Shown here: in pieces, positions 33,843 through 44,534 of the stretch
How the letters are laid out: the number at the start of each line of letters is the position of its first letter
Position numbering within the stretch: position 1 is the stretch's first letter
Assembly (NCBI GenBank): GCA_025617375.2
Contig: JAMYGW020000004.1
Location: forward strand, 2,356,001 to 2,420,000
Direction of reading: 5' to 3'
DNA from: Acarospora socialis
Lineage: Eukaryota > Ascomycota > Lecanoromycetes > Acarosporales > Acarosporaceae
DNA: 64,000 nucleotides
Notes under the pieces: generated by a model
What the model was told of the DNA's origin: nothing
Database searches by the model: none
The model's input: only the letters and a program-made list of their open reading frames with translations
Translations under genes and position numbers: made by a program

Positions 33843-34820
33843 ATGACTTTCGCGAGATCAGTGAAGGTGCTCAGCGGACTAATGTTGCGGAGTTCTGTAA
33901 GAAGAGGTCGAAGCTCTTACACCACCTCTTCAAGTCCGAAACCGCCTCAAGCTTGGGTACCAACGCCATACGTGACGGAAACAGTGGTATGCGCGGCGTC
34001 GACCCCCCGGTCTTCAGGTGCTGACTTTCTAGGGAGGTGGTTGGCACACTTGTACGCTTTCTAGCCAAGAGAGAGGTTTAGAGAGAGGGATACTTGCTAA
34101 ACCTGCTCCGCAGATGATATCTTCTCGCGCTTACTGAAGGTATACCCTCGGAGGAGCATAACGGCGAATACTTAGGCTAATAGCATCTAGGAGCGCATCA
34201 TCTGCCTGAATGGCCAAGTCGACGAGACAGTCTCAGCATCCATCGTCGCCCAACTCCTCTTCCTTGAAGCCGACAACCCCGAACGACCCATCAACCTCTA
34301 CATCAACACGCCCGGCGGCTCGGTCACAGCAGGTGCGCATTCCAAGCCTCCCACCCCTCAGACCTCCACCATTACCAACCCCCGCCTCTAACGTTGCCCA
34401 CCAGGCCTCGCCGTCTACGACACCATGACCTACATCCAATCGCCCGTGACAACCATCTGCATCGGGCAAGCCGCGTCCATGGGCTCGCTCCTGCTCTGCG
34501 GCGGCGCGCCCGGCAAACGCTACTGCCTGCCGCACTCGTCCATCATGGTGCACCAGCCGTCCGGGGGCTACTTCGGGCAAGCGAGCGACATCGCCATCCA
34601 CGCGAAAGAAATCCTCCGGGTACGGCATCAGCTGAATGAGATTTACAGGCGGCATCTGACGAAGGAGCATTCGATCGAGGAGATTGAGAAGTTGATGGAA
34701 CGCGACCATTTCATGGGGGCGCAGGAGGCGTTGCAGTTGGGGATTGTGGATGAGATTCTGGATAGAAGGGTTAAGGGTGGGGAGAAGGGGGATGGTGATG
34801 GGATTGGAAAGAAGTCTTAG
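33843..34820 (+). CDS. Mitochondrial ATP-dependent Clp protease proteolytic subunit ClpP
   Basis: Five exons: 33843-33986, 34033-34051 (19 nt), 34114-34139 (26 nt), 34191-34332 and 34405-34820; 248 aa. A basic presequence precedes the ClpP fold: [19 protein letters not shown] (assembled over three exons), [20 protein letters not shown], catalytic Ser in [14 protein letters not shown], catalytic His in [11 protein letters not shown], and [20 protein letters not shown] at the end. It should form the tetradecameric peptidase of the mitochondrial matrix, normally with ClpX; yeasts such as S. cerevisiae lack ClpP. A charged Gly/Asp/Lys tail follows. Introns are 46, 62, 51 and 72 nt. Confidence 0.93.
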
Positions 34821-35331
34821 ACCTTGCGGGAGGCGCTTGAGGGGCCTTAGGGTTGATCGCTTTAGATGGACCTCTCCCACGCACTCTCCTCTGGTACAAG
34901 TCCCGACGTAACCGGTGCTGTGGTGACTCAAAGCGTATGGAATGCCGAGATATATGTCGGTGTTCTGAATAGCTTCCGCAAGGTAGCGTTGTGAACCTTA
35001 TGAGGCGTTTTGGTAAGGTTGTCGGAAGACGGACTCAAGAAGCAGTTCCACAACATGACTTAGACGAAGTTTTTTCCTTGGCCTGTCGAACGTCTCGCCA
35101 AGGTCTTGGTAGGCCAAGCTTTGAGACTTCTTGCCTATGAAGCATACGTCTGCGACAAGGGCAACAATTCCATGACTATTGATAACCTTAACGTCATTTG
35201 AAATCCCATAAACACCTATCAGGGATCCACGCGTTTACGTACATGCCGTTGAACAAGGTGCAGCCAACATTCGTATAGATGAAGGAGTTACTCTCGGTCA
35301 ACAACGGAGAGTCGTCAAAGTACACTCCTGA
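34821..35331. other. Convergent intergenic spacer
   Basis: It lies between the ClpP and TAF5 3' ends. No gene or RNA seen. Confidence 0.4.
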
Positions 35332-38300
35332 TTAGGGCAGATACGCCCCTCCAGCCACGACCAGATTCTGCCTGGTGAACCGGACTTTATACACAGGGCT
35401 CTTCTTCGTCGGGAAGGCACTGATCTGGTCCGGTGTGACCACGACATCCTTGCCCTTCTTCTTTCCCGTTACCGTAACACCAGCACTGACTTGCGCTCCA
35501 ACCTGGCCAATTCCATCGATTTTCGTTCCTACTCCTCCTTCACCGATAATCTTTCCCTGTCCGGCGTCACTGGGTCCAGCCACATCCCAAATACGAACGG
35601 TCCCATCAGCGCCTCCAGAAACGAGCACGGTGGACTCGACACTCCAGCTCAGAGACCAGATGCCTCCCTTGCCGTGCCCACGCATTCGCTTCAGTAGTCG
35701 CCCGGGGCCGAGGTCCCAAAGTATGATGGTGCCAAGGTCGTCTGCGGAGGCTAGCATTTTTCCGCTCGGGCTGCAAGCAAGGCTCGTAATATTTCCAGTG
35801 TGGCCTGTAAACATGCGCACGCTGTTTCCAGTGCTCACGGACCACATGATGACCGTCTTATCGCAACTGCCAGTGAATATATAGGCGTTGTTGGGATGGA
35901 AGCTGACTGTATCAACATCCTGGTCATGCTTGGCGAATATGCGTAGAGAAGATATATGGTCCGTGGTCCACAATCTTGCTGTCTTGTCATGAGAACCAGT
36001 TACAAAGTAGTGGCCGAATGGTCCCCATGTCACATCCCAGACCGGATGATCGTGCCCTTTGTAGACGACGAGGCAAGACCATGTATCGATAGACCAGAGC
36101 CGGATAGTCTTATCTGCAGAGGATGACAATAGGTATCTAGGTCCTATGGATGGCGAGGTTGGGTCGGAGCTTGCTGCGGAGGGCGAGAATGAAACGGCAT
36201 AGACTGGTCCTGCGTGGCCGACAAGACGACGGGATGAAGAAGGTTGCGGGTCATTAGGACTGGGAGGCAGGGCTGAGATAAGAGCTCTGCCCTCTAGACT
36301 CCACACACGAATGTAGGACTCTTGCATGCCAGCAGCAACCAATAAGTTGTCTTGTGAAAAGTCCAAGCAGTTGATACTACTCAGGTGTCAATATCGTCTC
36401 TCTAAAGATGTAGGCTTCAGTACCTGTCAAAAGTATTGTGAAACGTGAACATAGTCACGCTCACGCCAGGACCTACTCCACCGGTCCTGCCTTCGATCTT
36501 GAACCGATCACGATTCTCCTTCACCTTCTGTACTTCCATTGCTACGTCGCGAGCCACAGACGGCGGTAAGGGTACGTCAGCCCGGTTCGGTGCGTCTTCG
36601 CTCTCTTCACGTTTGATATGTTGTTCGAATTCCTGAAGAAGCGAGTTCTGCCCCTCTGCTGGCGGATTACGTACATCCTCGTCTTCAAGCTCTGCTTGCA
36701 CATCACTTATAAGCTCTGGCTCCACTGGAAGGGAGCCCAGCTTGAGCTTCGCCAAAACTCCAAAAGTCGCAGTTCCATCTGTGTTGGCAGATCCTGGATT
36801 GTGACCCGGTATCCCTTCGTCTTCGTCTGGGAAATCTTGGCCCTCATAGGCACGGCCTAGCATAGCTGCCAGACTATGACGCTCGTCACTGGCACGCTCG
36901 ATTGTAATAACGTTGATGCCGTTTTGAATCACGCTAATGATGATTGCCCCACCATCTTTTTCTTTGCTTTCAAGGAATTGTATGAGATTGAAGAAGGCCA
37001 CGGTACTAAGTGTAAGTCGGTATTTGGAGCTTCTGTATATCTTCGCAATAGGATTGTCAAGAACATGCTCCGGAAGACTGAGAGGCTCCAGCGCTCGTAG
37101 ATCATCCTGGTGTGCCTTTTCAAATAGTCCTTTGAAGGTGTTGAAGAATAGATGACTCTCTTTCGGGTAGAAGTCGGAGACAAGGTTCAGAAAAGAGTAG
37201 ACGAATATTGGCCACAGTATCCGCCTTAACTCAGGCTAGAACTCCATGTTAGTCAACGCTTGACGGCAGTAACCTTTACCAACCTTGTATATTTCCAGAT
37301 TCTCGTCTATCCATCGTTTGGTCATGTCTGAAAGAGAAGTCTTAGCATCAAAGCACAGAATGGTGACGGACACAGGTCCCAATATCACCTACCGAACGCC
37401 CTGCCATACTTAGCACCGCCACTCTCATCAGACCTGGAATGCAGTGGTCGTCCTTCAGCGTCTTGATTGGCTGATTCCATGCGGAGCATCGCTTCAGTGC
37501 GACTGTAGCCTTTCTTGGAGAGATATTCTATAACCTTCGCTGTCACGTTAGATTCCATAATGTATGCGAATGAGTTCAGAACAGTGTTGAGAGAAGTGAA
37601 TGCGGTTGAGATGATGAAGAGGCAAGGTCTAGTCACCGATCATCTGTGAAGAAGGGTACAGTTCATCATGAGACCTAGTGAATCACGGAAATCAAACAAA
37701 CGCATGTACACAGAGGGATGAGCATCGACGATTCATAAGCGCATCTCCACTCCTTTGCGCGCAGAAAGTATAACGACGAACCCAGTTCAATTCTAGAAAT
37801 GTTGCCATCTCAGTAAGGCCAGCTGCAGCGTCCGACCAGAAAGTCGACCAGACAGTTAGTCATGTTCGGCTTTGTGGCCAGCTTCTCGGTGTAGTACACA
37901 GCAGGTCTGTTTTTGCGAGGCAACAACGGAAGGAGCTGCCCATGGCTTGAGGCCTATCCTTTGCAGCGGTAAAGCAGCGATTGCCTCCGAACATTGAGAA
38001 CTCCACGTCTCCCAAGGATTCCCACCGATGCTTATTTCCAGGAGAAGTATTGAGACCATCCAAGTCTGTCTTTGCTGCAAGAACCGATGCTAGGTTGCAT
38101 GACCGCAGGACTAAATAGCTGAAGGTGGGACCTCACAGTACCATGATTGAATTTGTGCAATAAAGTGAGAGCGCTGCATTAAATCTTGACGGAAACAACA
38201 GCAACGACAGCAGATGGTATCTTATGCCTATGAGAACTCATCGCTTACAATACTGTTCAGATCCTGCTGCGACATGTTGCCGTTAGGGCCGGATCCAGAT

Positions 38301-38428
38301 CCAGCCCCTGCAAGCTGCGCACCATTCGTCTGATGCTGTGGCGGCATAGGGAGACCAACACTCTGTGGTCCATTGCTAGAGCTTCGAGGTGCTGAAGGCC
38401 CATTACCACCTCCTGGCGGGCCGGACAT
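35332..38428 (-). CDS. TAF5: TFIID/SAGA subunit TAF5 (LisH, TAF5-NTD, WD40)
   Basis: Five exons: 38428-38249, 37534-37393, 37327-37284, 37235-36424, 36376-35332; 740 aa. A Gly/Ser/Pro-rich start (MSGPPGGGNG) joins a LisH motif (VIEYLSKKGYSRTEAMLRME), then the TAF5 N-terminal domain (WPIFVYSFLNLVSDFYP, KYRLTLSTVAFFNLIQFL). The C-terminal WD40 propeller has clear repeats: VGHAGPVYAVSFSP, KGHDHPVWDVTWGPFGHYFV, AKHDQDVDTVSFHPN, TGHTGNITSLACSPSG and RGHGKGGIWSLSWS. It scaffolds TFIID and SAGA for RNA polymerase II initiation. The first intron (38248-37535) is 714 nt, more than ten times the local norm, and uses acceptor GCGAAG. It is divergent from MED11. Confidence 0.9.
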
Positions 38429-38683
38429 TCTCCTGTGTCGCCTGCCGCTCTAGTTGCTTACTATTCTGGGAAGCTCAAGTACCAGGTGCGTCACCGCACC
38501 ATCATGAGTTGATGAGGCGCCAGCAGGCTACATGGGTAACGTCGAAGCTCCTCAGCCCGTTTGATATCTCGCTAAGCCAGAATGGTAAAGCCGCCCTCGG
38601 CACTCTCCGATGAGCGTTCAAATCGATATTCAATCAACACGCAGGAAGTCCTTGGCTTCAACGTTCGCTGCTTACTCGAGAGT
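38429..38683. promoter_or_regulatory. Bidirectional promoter TAF5 / MED11
   Basis: Only 255 bp separate the start codons of two RNA polymerase II machinery genes. No TATA box is apparent. Confidence 0.55.
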
Positions 38684-39369
38684 ATGGCGGGGCAAGAGAC
38701 GAAAGGTTCAGGTGATGAGCTGTACTTGTCGGCACAACGCATAAGGCAGCTAAATGGCATTGACAAGGTGTGTACCCACTTATATCTACCGAAGTTGAAG
38801 TACTTGATCTAATACACTGCTCAAAGGACGTAGCAAAGCTATTGCACTCCGCTGGGCTAGCAGTGAAAGTTCTCACGAAGACTCAGGATTTATCTAACGA
38901 AGGTGGTTCACTGCCAGCTAGCCTTGAAGGTCACAAGGCGGCCTTCACTTCAGCAGCTTCCCAGTACTTCACCCTCCTTTCCTCCATCGATGTCCGCCTT
39001 CGTCGTCAAATTTATGCCCTCGAAGAGACAGAGATTATAGCAGCCGACGCGGCAGCCAAGGAGAGTTCGGCAGCTCCTGCGACTCACGGTACTTCCGGCG
39101 AAGTGACTGCCACTACGGCCTTGTCCCAGGCCGCATCACAGACAACGTCAAAAAACGCCAGCACAACAGCAAGTAACCTGGGAAACCTGGACGTGGGATG
39201 GTTGAACAGTAGGAACGACAAGGTCGGGAAACAGATGGAAGCAGAGCTCTGGGCAAGAGCCAACGACTTCGTCAAAAGACTCGAAGCTGAAAAACCTGGG
39301 AATGTTACTGTAGAGGAGCAAGAGTCTTCGAATCACAACAGTGATATGAGCGATGATTTATTCGAATGA
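38684..39369 (+). CDS. MED11: Mediator complex subunit 11
   Basis: Two exons, 38684-38767 and 38827-39369, with a 59-nt intron; 208 aa. The start MAGQETKGSG is preferred to an in-frame upstream ATG (38582), because Med11 proteins begin shortly before the first helix. Signature: LSAQRIRQLNGIDKDVAKLL and HSAGLAVKVL, where IDK joins DVAKLL across the intron, then a helix with AAFTSAASQYFTLLSSIDVR and LRRQIYALEE. The C-terminus is Ala/Ser/Thr-rich and acidic. Med11 pairs with Med22 in the Mediator head, which contacts TFIIH and Pol II. The assignment rests on the helix pattern and length. Confidence 0.8.
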
Positions 39370-39453
39370 AAAGGACTTCTGGGTTTTTGAACATTATATA
39401 TAGTTATGTTTGTCAACAAAAAGCCCAAATTCAATAACCAACGTCACTTCGCA

Positions 39454-40553
39454 CTATTGCGCTGACGGACGCGGTTTCACTTGCGGATGAAAGCCCACTC
39501 CACGCTCCCTCGACCAATCCGCCAGGGCCTCCCAGTCGACGCACTGACGCTCGGAAAGAGGCATCGTCGCGGGCCTGCCGGTGTCGTTTGGCCGCCAATA
39601 GAAAGCGTGCAAGCCGCTGTTGCCATTGCACATTGCCGCAACACGAAGCACTTCCATGCAATGGGCTTGAAAGAGAAGTCACCAACTTGGCATCTCTCTG
39701 TTCCGGCGCGGAGGGCCTGGGGTGCAACTTACTGATGTGTCGGTTTTCGCGCTCTTTCTCCTCCAGCGTCATGTTCGGGTAGTAGAAGTCGTGGTACAGG
39801 AACATTTGGATGCGGTTCTGGGGCGAACTTGGTCAGCAACACTGGTGAAAGGGGAAGGGACGACCGGTAGAAACGGAAGACGAAGTCGTGTAACAGAGGA
39901 AGGGGATGGGGGGGAGTCGGGCAACTCACAATGCAATGCAGCTCGTGGTATACTCCAAGCATGCCCCCGTAACCGTCACCAGAAAGAAGCTCAGCTGAGA
40001 TCTTGGGATCCCAGTGAGCGCGCACTAGGTCTTCTTTGGATACTCGGATGAGCGTCGCTAGGAGCGGAGCGAGTGAGAAAGCGGCTAAGGTGAAATATAC
40101 TGCATATCTGACTTACGCTTGAGAAGACGGTGCCACGCAGCATTCTGTTCCTCAGATGGCAGCCCGGAGTAGAGAGTGGATTTATAGTCCTCGAGTCGGC
40201 GCCGCTCGTACTTGAGAACGTGGTTTCCTGGTGCTGGTCCATGTTAATCGTTGGTTTCACGTGAGAAGAGAGGAATAGTTCATACAATAAGGGAGGTCTT
40301 TCTTGCTTAGAAGGCATTGCTCTGAGTTATGCTCTCGAGAAGTGGAGATTGAGGTCAAAGTTGTGAGCACAGCTATATAGAGAAGCAGTGTGAGGGCGAG
40401 CAGGAGCAGCACGATAGGCCTTTGACTTGGCTGTGGTTTGGGAATTCTCCGCTTGGAGGCAACCAGCTCACCCTTTGGTGTGATGAGGCTGCAGCTGCTT
40501 TCAGACGCTGAATGAATCTTGTCGATGAGAAGAAGGTGCTGGTCATTCTCCAT
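39454..40553 (-). CDS. UstYa-like (DUF3328) oxidase-family protein
   Basis: Five exons: 40553-40286, 40233-40117, 40057-39930, 39817-39733, 39665-39454; 269 aa. One N-terminal TM anchor (PIVLLLLALTLLLYIAVLTT) follows a basic Pro-rich segment. The lumenal domain has the two family motifs HxxHC: GVYHELHCI and, formed by splicing at 39733/39665, HITHCMEVLR, plus HAFYW and DWEALADWSRERGVGFHP at the end. UstYa proteins catalyse oxidative cyclisation in fungal ribosomal peptides (ustiloxin, asperipin) and act in cyclochlorotine and other pathways. Here the only evident candidate partner is the divergent small peptide gene. Introns are 52, 59, 112 and 67 nt. The family call is strong; the pathway is unknown. 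Confidence 0.87.
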
Positions 40554-41159
40554 GATTAAGAAAGAATACTTGCCCAGGGAGATGAGGTTAGAACAGCACC
40601 ACGAGGGTGGAGAAACAAGCACTTGTAAGAAACAAATTCGTTGATCTCCAACATTGATGGCTCCGTACAGCGTTATCTTACATGATCTTCCCATAGGCTG
40701 TCATGATAAAGTCTTTCTCGCACGCATGCAGGCATCACCATGATATGATTGGTTCCAGGCAGATGACTTGTATCCACTTTTATGCTGTAAAGCAACTATC
40801 ATGTTATTCAGAGAATCCTTGGACTTACTGCGCTGCACAATGAAAGTGGGAAGCCCAGAGGGCAGGGAACAGGAAGGTAGAGCGAGGTGGTTATGTTGTA
40901 CGTAGGGGGACTGTTTGCTGCATGCTCCAGCCGTTGAGTAGTCAAGCAGTCGAGCTTGAAACAGGCTGAGTATGTGTACAGCTCTGACATAAATATGAGC
41001 CCTCCTCCCACACTCCAGCTCACTCGTCTTCACAAACTCTTTGTGGAATCCTCTCTTCGACAGCAGGCGACATACAAACGTTAGACTTATTCATATCGAG
41101 ATCCATCTATTGTCTTAGGCAACCCTCTCCACACTCGGCTTAAACAAACCACAAAAAAA
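40554..41159. promoter_or_regulatory. Divergent promoter, UstYa-like gene / small secreted peptide
   Basis: About 606 bp. An ATAAATAT box at 40989-40996 on the plus strand lies about 165 bp before the peptide start codon, followed by a CT-rich leader and A-rich Kozak context (CACAAAAAAAATGC). Divergence suggests possible co-regulation, which is an inference. Confidence 0.5.
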
Positions 41160-41366
41160 ATGCGCTTCACCATCATCTTCTCTGCAATCGTTTTGCTCAG
41201 CAGCTATGCTATGGCCGCACCCACGCCGGCAGAAGTCATCGAGGCCAGTAAGTCTCCAAGTCCTCAAACTTCGCTTCTAGGATTTCCGATTTAATGGCCT
41301 AACAATTTCTCAGAGGAAGGAGATATCATCAAATCAGAGAATGGAGCGCTTCTTTATTGCTGCTGA
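41160..41366 (+). CDS. 46-residue secreted peptide ending in Cys-Cys
   Basis: Two exons, 41160-41247 and 41314-41366, with a 66-nt intron that has a textbook donor (GTAAGT), branch site (CCTAAC, 13 nt before the acceptor) and acceptor (CTCAG). The first exon encodes a signal peptide (MRFTIIFSAIVLLSSYAMA) and an APTPAEVIEA propeptide-like stretch; the second encodes KEGDIIKSENGALLYCC and a stop. The mature part would be about 27 residues, acidic, with no Cys except the last two. It has no KR/RR Kex2 sites and no core repeat, so it differs from known UstYa-linked precursors. It is divergent from the UstYa-like gene. It could be a RiPP precursor, a signalling peptide or an effector. Confidence 0.6.
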
Positions 41367-42375
41367 GAATCCTGTGTAGCTTGTGAAGACTCGGAGAGAG
41401 AATTTTTTGGATGATGAGCACATTCTTTTACTGATTTTTCGTGCGGGTTGTCAGAAGATGGAAGCGTTCGTTGAAAAGGACGGAAGCTGCACACCTGACC
41501 CACATTCTTTGATTGTGTAATCTCTTTCGCCAGTGTTAGAACCCAGGCTTTCACAGATACACTTAAACCATCTATCTTTTAAACTGTCTGTAGGCTCGTA
41601 TACGAGGGCTCTTATACGAGTACTCGTAAGGTGACTTGGATACCCTTGTTGCATGTTTCTCTCAAGGCAGATCGTTTTCAGGCTGAGGTTACACGCAAGC
41701 AAAAAGCCGAGGGCTGAGTGAGAGGACTTGCGGCCCTGGAAAAGACGCATCCATTACAGCGAATGTCGAGAAACTATGCATTTTGCCACCTAGAAGCACA
41801 CCCCATTTAACTTGAGGTGATGGGGACGTAGAGATTGTAACTACCGTCGCCGTGCATACGCGTACTGCAATGTCGCCGTTACGGCCACCAGACTCAGCAC
41901 TGGCGATATTCTGCCTGAACCTAAGGGTTCGCTCTGGAAGGTCCGTCGAAGGGTGGCCCCTGGTGGTTGCCTGAAGACGCATGTATTGACACCAAAAAAC
42001 AGCAACACAAAAAACGGCGATATGTCCATTAAGTGCAGGTGACTCCCATGTTGTTGCCCGGGTCGAATTCAAACTGCAATGCATTCGCCACAATAGTTGC
42101 CCCATGATTACAGACCACTGACGACTATATTGAATGAAGCACATGGTGGTGCCTTGGGCGTTGTGGGACTGTGCATATGCGTGTGGGATGACATCTAACG
42201 GCAGCCCTGCAATGTGCCGTCCCACAAGTGAAGAGCTATAGGTAGCCCCACAAAATGGTAAGGTATTGTACTGATACGCGTATAATAGCCGGTGAATGCC
42301 ACTAAAGGCCTACCTAAGGTATGGTAGCTAAGCCCCTCGGCCGGAAAATACGCAGCAGCTAAAGCTGGAAAAAAA
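41367..42375. other. Intergenic, no supported gene
   Basis: A 178-codon minus-strand frame (42225-41689) exists but shows no domain, signal peptide or plausible composition, so I leave it uncalled. Otherwise nothing is recognised. Confidence 0.35.
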
Positions 42376-42900
42376 GGGAATTTCTATTCTGCATAGACAC
42401 TAACTGTTTATTACAGCTGATTATTAAGCATTACTTACTAAGCTGGGTGATAAATAAATCTGACGCGTCTGAGATTCTCTCATCTTTGTAACATCAATTT
42501 GCTCAGTCATGCGTCACATCATCAAAATTATATGTTTTTAACTATGTAACTTGATGCTTTTCTGCTGCTAACTTATCTGTGTCATCTAATTGAGTTGCTG
42601 TTTTAGCAATTCATTCTCAATTCTCTAGAACAGTGTGACAGCATGACAGCAACACCATAAAAGCACAACTGTTCTGATCTCACTGTATACTTCATACATA
42701 TAGATATATAGATTTTAGAGAGAATACCTACAAACACACTGAATTGCATAAAAATCTGATGTACTGTCTCAAGGACAGAGTGAGTGCTATCAGCTTTAGC
42801 AACATCCTCAGTTCACTTGATCCGCATGACAGTGAATTGTGGTGTGTGCTTATTAATAATTACATTAGATTACTAGCGTCTATGCGGAATAGAAACTCCC
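42376..42900. mobile_element. MITE-like element with ~26-bp terminal inverted repeats
   Basis: The ends are inverted copies: left GGGAATTTCTATTCTGCATA and right (reverse complement) GGGAGTTTCTATTCCGCATA, continuing GACRCTA. The mismatches are C/T or G/A, in line with C-to-T decay. The 525-bp body is AT-rich and non-coding. GAAAATACG occurs just outside the right end (42901-42909) and again 24 bp before the left end (42344-42352); it may be a displaced target duplication or chance. Confidence 0.68.
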
Positions 42901-42955
42901 GAAAATACGACCATGACCTATAGACCTGCCAAGCCAACTGCCGCAGCACACCCAT

Positions 42956-43866
42956 TCATTGTTGGTTTGTTGATTTTGGGAGCGTGGAGGCCTCCTTTTT
43001 AGGCCTGTGCATCATGAAAAGCCGCTGCTTAGGCTTGCTGGCGAATTTCTGCGGAACCTGCAGGGTAATGTGGTAATCTACAATGAAACCGTGCTGCTCG
43101 TACAGGTGCCTGCCTTCGGTTGTAGACTCGACAACACACTGCAAGAAAACGATTGAGTCAGCTACCACACTGGTGAGGACGGTAACTGATGGCCGATGTT
43201 TGAATTGATGGACGACAGAATCGCTCATAAGGAACGGGGAGTGTGGCTAGCTTAGGGGCTCTCTACGCTTACCAGCGCACCAATCTTGTCGGCGAGCTCG
43301 GTGCCCGACTTCATGAGAAGTCCGCCAACTCCTCGGTATTGGTATTTGGGTGCAACCGTCATGACCGAAAGACCTGCGAGGCGGGGTAAACGAGGGCACC
43401 CAGTCAGCAGCGGATCTGAAGTGAGAACGACGCGGCGTCGAAAGAACACAAGCACGCAGGAATACATACACATTACTGGTCCCGGCGTCTCCTTCATGAT
43501 CTTACGGCGGTACTCCATGAACGACCTGAAGATGGCCCTTGCGAATTCGCGCTCATCCTCGGTTGGCCAGTAGCCAGGTGGGCCGTCCAGGTCCATCTCG
43601 GCTGGCTTCTCCCGCTCGTACACATTCCACATAGCCATGCCGGCGATCTGTCCCGTTGTGGTCTCAATGGCCTTCTCCCACTTCTGGGACGCATCAAGGC
43701 GCTTGAGCTCGAGGTGGCGGCCGACAGCCTTTTTGCGGCCCTCGAGCGTCATGTTGTCTGGGTAGATGGCATTGACGAAAGGGCTGCTTCCGTTGATGGC
43801 GTCGAACATGGTGTCCATGAATGAGACGGTGAAGTCGGCATCTTCGCACGAAGAGACCACAAACAT
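42956..43866 (-). CDS. GNAT-family N-acetyltransferase
   Basis: Three exons, 43866-43470, 43373-43273 and 43138-42956; 226 aa. The fold order is that of small fungal GNATs: the N-terminal strand MFVVSSCEDADF, IAGMAMWNVYER (beta4 region), then LSVMTVAPKYQYRGVGGLLM with the acetyl-CoA pyrophosphate loop QYRGVG, ELADKIGALCVVESTTEGRH (beta5/alpha4) and LYEQHGFIVDYHITL. The substrate is unknown. Introns are 96 and 134 nt, longer than in the left half. It lies 56 bp from the MITE-like element, in the accessory part of the window. Confidence 0.85.
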
Positions 43867-44534
43867 GCTTGCGAGTAGCAGAGGCCGGTCTTGCTAGAGA
43901 ATAATCTGAGCGAGTAGTGGTAAGAAGAGAGAGAGAATCAGAAGATGGGAGCGGAAGAGTGAGTTGCGGACAATAAGCTGTCTGGGTAGAACTGTAGTCT
44001 ATATACTGTGCTCAGAACCAGATGTACACAGTACTTAAGGTACAATTCACTCACTTGCATCGGCGTCGATCAGGCATCAACGTTGCAAACAGTCACTAAG
44101 ATGCAGCTGGAAACGAGCCTGCATCTGTGTGTTGTGTGAAGCAGAGGGGTCATTGTAGCACAGCTTGATCAAAGTATGGGTTGGTTTATCTATTAGAGCA
44201 ATCTGCTCCAAACGGGTGGCTACAGGAATATTACCCTGAGATATTTTAGTACTTGGAACTGCCTTGAGTACTTGCAGTTTAATCTATTGCTTTGCTAGTA
44301 GCGTTGTTGGAATGTAGCATGGAGAGATATATTGGTTCTTGATCAGGGCCCAATTATGATCGCATGCAGATCGTTGATGGGTTGAATCCATTCATTACAG
44401 GATCACTGCTGCGTGACTGTAACAAATGCAAGCATGTAAACGGGGTCGAGTTTCTTCATAGTCAACGATGAACCGAAGATTCCTAAATTCCCCTTTCGAG
44501 ACTGTCATGACTTTCCTGCTCCTGCTGATGGGGT
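43867..44534. other. Intergenic region
   Basis: GNAT promoter and the 3' flank of the next minus-strand gene. Nothing else recognised. Confidence 0.4.

Noticed and set aside
37856-38080. Short frames inside the long TAF5 intron as separate genes
   Set aside because: Too short, overlapping, without domain signal; noted only as a reason to check the intron.
5566-40553. Tyrosinase and UstYa-like gene as one ustiloxin-like biosynthetic cluster
   Set aside because: They are more than 31 kb apart with conserved housekeeping genes between them, and no methyltransferase, P450 or repeated precursor is near.
41689-42225. 178-codon minus-strand frame downstream of the small peptide gene
   Set aside because: No family resemblance, no signal peptide or TM pattern; kept only as a remark in the intergenic entry.
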